Origin: Brachionus rotundiformis
Taxonomy: Eukaryota > Rotifera > Eurotatoria > Ploima > Brachionidae
Assembly (NCBI GenBank): GCA_016802295.1
Contig: JAESIW010000180.1
Coordinates: 3,255,361-3,319,360 of the forward strand
Reading direction: 5' to 3'
DNA: 64,000 nucleotides
Of this stretch, positions 36,765 through 47,065 are shown piece by piece (the stretch's first letter is position 1; every line of letters begins with the position of its first letter). The position numbers and the translations under genes are program-made. Under the pieces are notes generated by a model, which was given only the letters and a program-made list of their open reading frames with translations, searched no databases and was not told where the DNA came from.

Positions 36765-38402
36765 TTACTGATTTTGTTCCAATTTCCATTTTCCAGAATC
36801 GTTTTTTCCTTTAAAAAATAAGAAACAAAATGTTAAAGAATGATAATTGATACAAAATTTAATGTTAATTACCAACAAGGCCCTGTTTTTTTAATGCTTC
36901 TAAATGGTTACATACATTTTCACATGCAGCTGGAATTAGATTCTCATTTAACCCCTTAATGAACCCTAGAAATTAAATCTTTATAAAATTTGAACTCATA
37001 AATTACCACATAGACAATTTTCACAATTTCCATTTCATTTAAAGGTTCTTTATTCTCTTTTAAAGCTGTCAATATTTGTTCATTTCTTTTATTTCTATGA
37101 GCTATAAAATATTCAATTCGATCCACTCCGTCTTTAATCACTGGACCATGTCCTGGGTAAATAATTTCTGGCTTATAACTAAGTATTTTTTTTAATGAAT
37201 TCATATAAGAAAACAAGTCTTCAAAAACAGCAGTAGTTTCACCCAAAATACAATCACCTTTGACAAAATGCTAGTTTTTTATTTAAAATTTTTTTTTAAA
37301 ACTCTATTTACCAGAAAATAAAGCATTTTCTTCTTTCAAATAAAAAGTTAAATGATCAGTAGTGTGACCAGGAGTGTATATGGTTTTGATAGTTGCGCCT
37401 TCTGTTTCAATTATATCACCATCATTAATATAATTATATATAGTTTCTGTATCATGTTCTGGACGATTTTCTAGTCGATGCTTGCTAACTCTAATTGGGC
37501 CTTTTGTAATTGATTTTAAAATTGGTTGAACCCCTTCGGAATGATCCGGATGCCAGTGAGTAATCAAAATTTCCTGTAAATTCAGGCCTCGTTGTATCAA
37601 TTCATTTTTCAAAAGTTTGACATACTCATCAACGTTCTGCATTCCTGCTGAATCAATTAATATACGTCTAATTAAACATGGAAACATTAATTAATTAATT
37701 AAACAAGTAAAAAATATTAATATGAGAATATAGAGGATATTAATTAGTTTGATTAGAGTAAACTTTAGTTCAAGTGTTATAGTAATTGAAAATTTATTTT
37801 ACATTTTGATTAATTAAATAATCCTAAAACTTGAGAAAAAATTTTTTCAAATATATAATTAAAGTAATTATAATCTTAATAAAAATTCCAAAGAGTAAAT
37901 TTGAATTTCTGAGAAATTAAAGCGATTAGAAAAAATAAAGTTAAAAATTAATCAGATTCTAATAATTTGAATGAACTATTTAACAAATTTATTTATTTAA
38001 ATTTTTGACTTAAGAACATTTTTTATTGTAATTATTCAATAAAAACATTTAATAGTTTAATTTAGAGCTTTCAATTTGTAAATATGATATTTAAAAACTT
38101 TATTTCACTTTTTCGTATTTATAAAATATAACTAATAATTGCATATTTTTTTTATTTAAAAATTGAAAAATATCTTATTCTTGTAAATTTTAATGTAACT
38201 AAATGTCAATCTAATTTATACAGGAATAGGAAAAAAAATAAATAAAATGGAATTTTTAAAGCAAAAACAATTACTTTTTGCCATTACCAATCAAATAGGT
38301 GTTTGTTCCTTGAAGAGTCTTGATACCTGGATTACAGCCCAAAATACGAATTACTCTAGATGATAATTGTTCTACTAATGGTAAGAATGTCAACTTGCTC
38401 AT
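36765..38402 (-). CDS. LACTB2: Endoribonuclease LACTB2 (metallo-beta-lactamase fold)
   Basis: Exons (5' to 3'): 38402-38275, 37667-37312, 37257-37007, 36954-36873, 36808-36765; 286 residues, close to the 288 of the human protein. LACTB2 is a mitochondrial single-strand endoribonuclease with two zinc ions. The start MSKLTFLPLVEQL runs into RVIRILGCNPGIKTLQGTNT, collinear with the human N-terminus. Metal ligands are visible: THWHPDHSEG (HxHxDH), YTPGHTTDH, FSG-DCILG (the Asp is created at the exon 2/3 junction), and IIYPGHGPVI. The C-terminal winged part (EMEIVKIVYV, LNENL, HLEALKKQGLV) and the final KWKLEQNQ follow. Intron 1 is 607 nt; the others are 52-64 nt. An AG lies two bases before the ATG. 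It sits behind PSMC6 on the same strand. Confidence 0.93.
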
Positions 38403-38697
38403 ATCTTTAATTAAATTAGTAATATATTTTGTAATTTTAAAATTATTCCAGTATTTTAATGCCGGAAAGCTGCCAACAACAGTAAAAAAATGATAATTTT
38501 TAAAATAATTTTATTTTATTTTAAATCAGAAATACAATTAGATTTAAAAAATTGAAAAAAAAGGCGAAAAGTCGATTAATTATCAAATTATTCAAAACTT
38601 TTAGTTGTTAAGTTTTTATTTGCCAAAAAATATAAACAAAATTAATAACTTATTTAAAGTGGAATCTTATCCCAGCATTACATGGTCATGGGTTAGA
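38403..38697. other. Short same-strand spacer between PSMC6 and LACTB2
   Basis: 295 nt separate the PSMC6 stop from the LACTB2 ATG. TTTATT at 38615-38620 (AATAAA on the - strand) is a candidate PSMC6 poly(A) signal. Only about 200 nt are then left for a LACTB2 promoter, so shared transcription is possible. Confidence 0.45.
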
Positions 38698-39900
38698 TTA
38701 GATTGGTTTATAATCAAGTTTGCTTTCGAGTTTTTTGCTTTCCGCAACTTTGCGCACTGCTTTCATAAAGTCTTCGTCAATTACATAGTCTCTTTCAGCA
38801 CGTATGGCAAACATACCTGCTTCAGTGCACACATTTCTCAAGTCAGCTCCATTAAAACCATCTGAAAGCTTTACAACAGCCTCGAAGTCAATATCACCTC
38901 GTTTGGCAATGTTAGCGGAATGAATTTTTAAAATATCTAAGCGGCCTTGTTCGTTCGGTAACGAAATTTCGATTTTTCTGTCCAATCTACCAGGACGCAA
39001 CAATGCAGGGTCCAGAGTATCCGGTCGGTTTGTGGCCATGATTATTTTAACTTTGCCTAGTGTATCGAAACCGTCCATTTGATTCAACAGTTCCATTAAA
39101 GTACGCTGAATTTCTCTATCAGCCGAAGTACCTTCTGAGAATCTTCTTCCTCCGATAGCATCGATCTCATCCATGAAAATAATGCATGGTTCATGATCTC
39201 TAGCATAGGCAAACATTTCTCGAATCATTCTAGCTGATTCGCCAATATATTTATCAACAATTGCGCTAGAAACCACTTTCAAAAAGCTACAATCCAATTG
39301 ACTAGCCACAGCTCTGGCCAGCAGAGTTTTTCCAGTACCAGGTGGACCGTACAATAGACAGCCCTTTGGTGGCTTGATACCAACTCTTATAAAAAGTTCG
39401 GGATTAAGAAGCGGAAGCTCTACAACCTCTCTCAACTCTCTTATTTGCTCCTGCAATCCACCAATTTCTGCATAAGATATATTGCCTGGGTCTTCATGTG
39501 ACATGTTGTATACTAAAGGATCAACTTCACGAGGTAAATATCTCATAATTGTAAGTGTGGTCATGTCCAATGCGACACGAGTGCCAGCCTTTAGTTGATT
39601 TTTGTCTAATTGCCTTCGACAACCAACGACGTATCTTGGACCATTTGTTGCTTTGACAATGAATTTATCCTCAGTGAGTTGCTTTAGAACTTCGCCAACT
39701 ATTTGACCAACACTTTGTAAGGCTTTGAGGTCATTTTCTGACTTGTCAAATTCTTTTGTTAGAGATTTTGACTCTTCACTCATTTGTTTTAGTTTAGCAG
39801 ATAATTCTTTGTGTTCCTTTAGCTTTCGTCTATAGTCATCCAAGGCTTTTTCCCTTGGATTGGCACCTTGTGGGGCTGATATTGTGGTAGAACCTCTCAT
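38698..39900 (-). CDS. PSMC6: 26S proteasome regulatory ATPase Rpt4
   Basis: One uninterrupted exon encodes 400 residues. Rpt4 is one of six AAA+ ATPases in the base of the 19S particle that unfold substrates and feed them to the 20S core. The order is an N-terminal coiled coil (about 15-70), an OB domain (about 70-135: KFIVKATNGPRYVVGCRRQ), then the AAA+ module. This shows Walker A GPPGTGKT, Walker B IIFMDEIDAIGGRR, sensor region IIMATNRPDTLDPALLRPGR with the arginine finger, and the small alpha domain (GFNGADLRNVCTEAGMFAIR). It ends KLESKLDYKPI, as in other Rpt4 proteins, without the HbYX gate-opening motif. Length is about ten residues over the human protein, in the N-terminal extension. 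No intron is visible, unusual beside its intron-containing neighbours. An acceptor-like TTCTTAG lies nine bases before the ATG. Confidence 0.98.
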   Translation of the reverse strand: MRGSTTISAPQGANPREKALDDYRRKLKEHKELSAKLKQMSEESKSLTKEFDKSENDLKALQSVGQIVGEVLKQLTEDKFIVKATNGPRYVVGCRRQLDKNQLKAGTRVALDMTTLTIMRYLPREVDPLVYNMSHEDPGNISYAEIGGLQEQIRELREVVELPLLNPELFIRVGIKPPKGCLLYGPPGTGKTLLARAVASQLDCSFLKVVSSAIVDKYIGESARMIREMFAYARDHEPCIIFMDEIDAIGGRRFSEGTSADREIQRTLMELLNQMDGFDTLGKVKIIMATNRPDTLDPALLRPGRLDRKIEISLPNEQGRLDILKIHSANIAKRGDIDFEAVVKLSDGFNGADLRNVCTEAGMFAIRAERDYVIDEDFMKAVRKVAESKKLESKLDYKPI

Positions 39901-42900
39901 TTTTAGTATCTAAGAATTAAATGAATTAACTCAAATTTAAGATTTATTTTAAATATTTGAAAACTTTCTTACAACAAGTCGCTAATATCAAATTTTAAAA
40001 AATATTAAATTATCAAATAAATAAAATTTGTATATGAATACAAAAGAAAATTAAATAAAGGAATTATTGTGATATATTTTAGATTCGCCAAAAAGCATTA
40101 GACTTGAGGAAAATTTTTGCATATTACTTGATTCGTATTTTAGTTGGAAATTTTCAAATTTGACTAATCATATAATTGTGTGCATTTTGTTGGAATATTT
40201 TTCTTTCATATAGCAAGAATAAAGACAAATTTAATATACAGCGAAAATTTTCATTTTTAATTTTATTTTTAAATTCAACTTTAAAATTAATGTATCGGCT
40301 ATATTCACATTTGAATTTGAAATTTGATTATTTTTATTAGTTTTATTTTAATAATTTTGAAAAAAAATTAAACAATTTAGTAAAATATTTTTTTTCATTT
40401 TTATTTAATCAATCCCATTATTTTTAATTTAAAATTTTTTAATAATCTTTAATTTTTTTGTTAATAAAGTAAATAACTGATTTATTAGCTATCAAATGTA
40501 TTGAATTTTTGATCGAGTCAACTAGACCTCTGTTTATACATAAAATTCGATTCTTTCTAAACATTCAATTTGATTTTCAAATGAACTGAATGAATGATAT
40601 TCTAGCTGCTTTCTTTTTTGAATAAACTTTCTTTAAGCAGATAAAATTAATTTTTAGTCAAATTATTAGCTTATGTTTATAATACAATAGACTGATTTCT
40701 TCAATATACAATGCTTCCAATAGCGGTTTTATCTTAGAAAAAACTTTTTTTTTATATCTAATTTTTTATAATATATTTTCTTTTTTTTTATATTCTGTCC
40801 AAAGAGTATCTAATTATTGACTGAAAATTTGTCTTGTACTTATAACTAAATGTTGGCGGACCTGTTTGCTTTGGAGATAAGTCTAAGACTTTACTGATTC
40901 AAATTGTCATCAAAATTTCAAAAACTCGTCAGTTGTCTCATTTAAGAATGTTTTAGTGAGTGAAATTCCGAAAGGAATCAGGAAAAAACATATATATTCC
41001 AAGCTTTTTATAAATTCCATCACTAAAATCAAGAACAAATTTGAAGATAATACTTCAAAGTAAAATTTGATAACAAAAAATTTAAAACTAATATAGAATT
41101 CAATTAATTAGAATGTTTTATTAATTTTTATATGGTAAATAATTTTTTTAAATGATTTCTTAGTCTTTAATAAAGACTCAATTACATACAGATGGTTTTA
41201 AAAATGTGATCATCTTAACAACATACGTCCATATACTTAATTAAATATACTAAAAATTAATGAAGCTTCGTGTATTTTAAATTCAAATTAATCAATGCGC
41301 TTTAAAAGATTCTAATTTTTGATAAATACAGTTGTTGTTTAATTCAGCTTCATTAAAGATTTGAAAATTAATTTCATCGTTTATAATTATTTCCTTTGCA
41401 TGACTCTCAAGATTGTCTTTATTAATAATTGTAGGCTTTAAAAAATTAAAATTGATTGCTTAGTCATTAAGGAAAAGTTATGATTTCATGCTTTGAAAGT
41501 AAATATAAATACTTTTGTTTAATATCACGAAACTATTTAGATTAAGAAAATAATGAAAATTTTCAAAAATAATAATAATCGATATAATTTTCAATAGTTT
41601 TAGTAAGAGCTTCATCAAGGAAAACAGTATGCCATGTCATTTTTTTAAATTGTTTTCGTCAATCTTCTTCCTGATCTAAAATTTACACAAAAAATGTTTC
41701 CTTTATTAAATTTTTAATACATTATTTTTGTTTATATTGTTTATTTTGGAAGACATAAATTAAATAATTTAAATATTGAAATTTAATAGTCTATTTTTCA
41801 TAAAAATAGAGTCAATCTTATAAATTTAATTAGCATGTGTATTTCGATCGTTTAAATAGCTAATATTTTAGTAGACCAAATAATTTTTTTTCATTTTAAT
41901 TAAAAACAAAAAATATTTAAACGATTTCGGATATGGAATCGATTTTTTTATAGTTTGAATTTAAATCTTATTTTTATATTAATTTTGAATTAAAATTTAT
42001 TAGCTTGAAATATTTTTAAAACTCTTTACAGCCATTACAATCGTTTTTGTTTGAGGATAGAAAGCATTTAAAACAAATAATTATTTTATAAGTCTAATTA
42101 ATAAGATAAAAATTGAAGTCATTAATTCACATAATAAGATATTCAAGGTAATCAGTTATTCAAAAAATTCCAGAATTTCTAATATCTGATTTCCATCTCT
42201 TTTTAACCTAAGAGGTAAAATTAATTTCATTGTTATTAATTTGCTTTTAATATTAAAGATAATATCCTTCGAGCTTTCATGATTTAATATTTAGCTTACA
42301 ATTTACAATTTTATTAACTTGAGTACCTTATGTTAAATGATTTATAATGATTTTTTTTAAGATTTAAACAAAACCAATGGTTTTATATTCAATTTGAGTC
42401 CGATTAAAATATTATATCTATTCATAAATTGTCGCAGTATTTGAGTTCATTTTGAAAACAATTAATTGAATAAATAAAGAAAATTTCTTTAAGTAGCTCA
42501 AAACATACTGATTTTGGGATATTCTAGTTGTTATTTTACTAGTTTAATAAATCAAAACTAGAAATTTAAAAAACAATTTTTCATTTTTAGGCTGTTATAT
42601 TTACCTGAGCATAATAAAATAATTAGATTCAAGAGTATTAATTCGGTAAAAATAAAGTTAATGTTTCTGGTAAAAATAAAATATCAAAAATACATAAATA
42701 TATATACTTTTTAGAAAGGTGTGATAACCATATTTTAAATTAAATCTAAGTTTTTTTAATTTTAGATTAAAATAATTCATTTATCGATCTCTAATCGAAA
42801 ATATTCAAAACTATATCGAATCAGAAGCTTAATTTCAAAATGTGTATGATTTTTCGACTTTTGCCTTGATTTAGAAATGATTTAATTTTTAAAATAAATT

Positions 42901-44691
42901 GTTTTTTATTTGTTTTAGATTTCGAAATTAAATTTTAAATATTTTTATCAGTATAAGATCGAAATATTCGAGCCTACAATACCATTTTCTTATAAAATAA
43001 GCTCTGACTCACTGCAACTGTAAGTATGTCAAAATTGTTATTATTGTTATAGATATATTTTTAAAATACCCAGACATGTTGGAAAGTAACCTTTTTAAGT
43101 CCGTAAGTCCTTCTTTTCGTCGTAAGAGTTTTAACTTTTTTTTTAAATTTTAAATTATCATAATCAAGAAATTCTTAAATCAATCTTATTTTTAAAAAAA
43201 ATTCTTTATTTTGAATATAAAAATTTAATATCATTTATCTATTAATAAAATTTAATGTTATTCCATACAAATGTTTAACTAGAAAAAAAATTTTAAAATT
43301 TATATAAGCTTTTTATTAAGAATTAGATGATGGTAAATAATCGAAATAATAAATATTTATTTTTAATATTATTTTTTATTTAAATTAATTTAGCTTTCCG
43401 TGCTAAGACAACAACAAGTAAAAAGCTATTTTTGACATTTTTGAATTAAAGCTTTGAATTTACGTTGTCAAAGCGTTTTCTAATTAAATTTCTCTTTTTA
43501 TCGTAAATTCAAATGCAACAAAAGATTAATTAAATTTTTGAGTAGCTACTCATTATTTTGGTGGGTAACCAAGACAAATTTCGTATTGAAAAAGCTATTT
43601 TTCTACATACAGAAAAACTGCTTCGGATGAAAGTATTAAGGGCATAGTTTCTACATGGCAAGAAAAGTTCAATTTTAAGTCCATTTGGAATAAATGGAAA
43701 CAAAAATGGCAAGAGCAAACATTTCTGGTGAATAGTATTTTTCACTTTTTCTTTTGAATTTAGTAATAATTATGAGTTCTTTGTTTTAAATTAATTAATT
43801 TGTGAAGCATTGTTTAAAAGCTTGGAATTGGTAAGCCAAACAATAAAAAACAAAAAACAATAGCTTTAAACAAAAACTAATTATGAGAAAATAAAATTCA
43901 CTCGGTAAATAGAAATTGGGTAATGAGGTTTTTTAGCTGTGAGTTAAGTGATGTGTTGATCAATTAGAAAAGAAAAGGTATCGCGCCAAAAAGCATCTCC
44001 TAAGATATGAACTCATATCTCAAAGCGATATTATGAGATTCGTTTGTTATCTATGTGGCCATGTGTTGCCACAAAGGCAGTTTTAATCAATGCATTAGAA
44101 AGTAATCAGCATTTAATCTTGTAATTTTGATCAAATAATGAGCTTTAAACTAAGGCTTGGCAAACAATGAGCCGGGCCACGTCGATTCATAGCACAAAGC
44201 GTTTTGAAAATTGCTGGATTAAAATTGCGCAGATACTTGATATTTAATTTGAATAATCGATAGGCTTATGAAACAAGCCGACTTGGGTTTCTTTTTTTTT
44301 CTTTTTGTAAAAATAAAAATGGCGTTCGAATTGTTCTTGCTAGCAAAATTCAACTAACAAAGAATGCATAATTTGTTAATATAAGAACCAAAAATCGATT
44401 TAAGACTTAAGAACCCAATTGGTTGTACTTGCATCGAATAGACTAGCTAGCTCGAGTCTCCGCCTGTCGAGTTACTCTCAAACATCAAATAAAAACCTAA
44501 CTACATGAACAATGCTAAATTATGAGTCTAGTTTTAAGTCAGCTTATGCTAATTTATGTGTACGAGCACATAAACTTGGCGACCTTGACACCAATTTTTT
44601 TCTATGCAAATAAAGCTAGCTAACGAAAAATTGGAAAAAATCATTTTTTCAAATAAATTTTTTTATTTTCTTGTATACCCCCGCTTTTTGA

Positions 44692-44787
44692 TCTGAACAC
44701 GACCTTGATATCCCAGCGAGCCACCACTTATCTGTATGCGCCACGCCTGTTTCGATGGTTCATTTATATGGGACTCGCGTAGCACAG
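44692..44787 (+). other. Candidate first exon of SPEN
   Basis: This frame is open from 44692 and has an ATG at 44755 giving MVHLYGTRVAQ, ending in phase 0 at a consensus donor (CACAG/GTAAGTA at 44788). The first usable SPEN acceptor (GGCTGAG, ending 47074) is also phase 0, so joining would give the missing start codon across a 2.3-kb intron. The antisense strand is open too, so the call is weak. Confidence 0.25.
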
Positions 44788-45124
44788 GTAAGTACTCTAC
44801 GCACACAGAAAACAACTCAGTCTGTTTCAATTTAGATTTTTTTTGAATCAATTTCAAATTTTTTAAAAAGTCCAATAGATGGGTCACTAAACGACGCAGC
44901 TCAAACCGAGATGGTTATTGATGTGATGAAAAATTAATCTTAATTTTCAAAAATGCCAATCTAAATTATATTTAAGATTGAGGATCTAGCTTTGAGAAAT
45001 ATTCTTTTTTAATTTTACTGAGTAAATGCCCTTGCATTGCTCAACGTAATTAGCTCGATCGTATCGCTATTTCAATCAATGTTACAACCAAAATAAATGC
45101 GTATTGTTTGAGACGAAAAACGAG

Positions 45125-45235
45125 TTTGCTGAAGAGTTGAAGCGTGTAGTCCACGTGTACTGGCCTACGTGGCGACATAGGCCCGTTGGTTGCACACGTA
45201 GCCCCACCCCCTAGTAGCGATTATATAGTTAAGTT
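45125..45235. promoter_or_regulatory. GC-rich island with clustered ACGTG sites, candidate promoter/enhancer
   Basis: Within 60 bp are GCGTG (45142-45146), CACGTG (45152-45157), TACGTG (45166-45171) and CACGTA (45195-45200). CCCCACCCCC (45202-45211) and TATATAG (about 45223) follow. CTACGTG (45165-45171) and CACGTAG (45195-45201) form a 7-bp inverted repeat around a 23-nt loop. ACGTG cores are the usual targets of bHLH and bHLH-PAS factors, and CACCC boxes of KLF/Sp factors. The island is far richer in GC than anything within several kb. Confidence 0.35.
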
Positions 45236-47065
45236 TAAGAACGTAGTTGGCATTTTTAAAAATTGATCTATTAATTTTTCTATCTACATCAACAACGCTC
45301 AGTTTGATCTACTGTTTTTTGACTTTTGGATTTTTTTTAAAATTTAATAAAATTGATTTAAAAAAATAAACTATTTTAAAAATAATATTTTAATTTCTTG
45401 TTCTATCCTGTCCCAATTTCCCAAATTTTGTATCATTGTTATAATTAATTCTAAGCCCTTTTGTGCCTAGTCGTTTGCCTATGATGAAAAAATCCCTCAT
45501 TCATTTGGCAACTTGAAGCAATCTCCAAGGAAATTTAACAATTTTTATTCTGATTTTAAGTACCTTAGAACTAAGAGTAAAATATTTGCATAATTTTCAT
45601 TTCATAGGAATCAAATATCGTTCAGTTATTTCTATTTATCTAATAATATAAAGCCGAATTAAATTTTTTTATATTTTTATTAGGAAAAGATTGACCAAAA
45701 ATTGCTTTTAGTGTTAGAAAAATTAGTTTCTAATTAAAAAAATACCAAATTCAAAATTAATAATACCAAGTGCATTTAATCACGATTTTAATTAGCAAGA
45801 CTTAAATAATTATATCTCAAATTAGTAGATTAATTAGTAAAATCAAACTTATTAAAACCATATTCATCTTAACCAAGTACTTCTGTGGCACATTTGCTTA
45901 CTTAAGTGCTTTTGTGCACCTAGAAGACTTTTCTATAATTTATGTCTTCTAACCATCCAAACAGCAAATGGTATCTACACTTATTTTCATGTATTACTTT
46001 CCAAACTAATCAGTGCATCCCAGGTCTGAGAAAATTAAAGACAAAATTCAATATCAATCGATTTTAATCGGCAGTATTCTCCTAATTGAAGTAAAATGGT
46101 TGTTTTTAAGCAATAATGGTAAATAAATTACTCTTTTTTTTCATACATAAAGCATAAACAATTTTGAAAGCCTAGTCTATTCTTTAGTTTGAATTGATCA
46201 ATTAAGGCCCCTCATTACACTAAATTTATGCCTTCGAGTCTGATGGTTTTGAATAAAAAGAAAACGACTGAATAGTTAATTTAATATTTATTTGGGTAGA
46301 GCTAGATACTAAATTGTGTTCTGGTGAGATAAAAATTTAATTAAGTAAAAAATGTACTTTATCTATTTATTAGCTGGATTGTCAAACGTAAGAAGTAAGT
46401 GCTACATCAAATAGCTAATAAGTAAAATTCAGTATCTAATCAACAAGATGAACCATTTTTATAATAACTTACTCCAAAGATAAGAATAACCTAGACACTA
46501 GTGAAATAAAAAAATTAAAACATATTAAAATTCTTTTATTAATAATTTTTTGTAAATTTTTTTTTTTCAAGAAGAAAAGACCATGTGTCCAATTTAGGGA
46601 ATTAAATGTTTCTTGATTTAGAAGCAAAAATCTAGATAGCTCACAAATTAGACTTTCCCATAAAATATTTAAACCATTTTTGTTGTTGTTGTTTCCATTG
46701 AATGCCAAGTACGCATTTGCTCAACTAAATAGAAATATTACACAATTAAGTAATTAAGTGTATGCGTGGCTGTTGGCTTTGGAGAAGAGAGGCCAGTGTG
46801 TGTGTGCTAAATCTCTGTGAGAATAAATTTTTTTATTTTTTCAATTAAAATGTTTAGATTTAAAAAAAATTAAAAACTTCTTAATTTTTCTCTGAAATCT
46901 TCTAAATATTAAAAGCAAATTAAAACTATGAAGAGTAAAGACTTGCATGATCCCAATCACACATAAGAGCTTTGTACTTACCATCGACTAATTAAAACAT
47001 AAATTCAATTTTGTATAGTGTGTATATTAGATAAAAAAAATCTATAAACAAAAACGGAATCAATT

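Larger units (their letters stand above)
39901..47065. other. 7.2-kb divergent spacer between PSMC6 and SPEN
   Basis: Mostly AT-rich with no exon series recognised. The 5' end of SPEN must lie here, because the long SPEN exon has no start codon. Two short GC-richer islands stand out: about 44690-44790, with a canonical donor CACAG/GTAAGT, and 45125-45235, with clustered ACGTG sites, CCCCACCCCC and a TATATAG. Both have separate entries. Confidence 0.5.
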
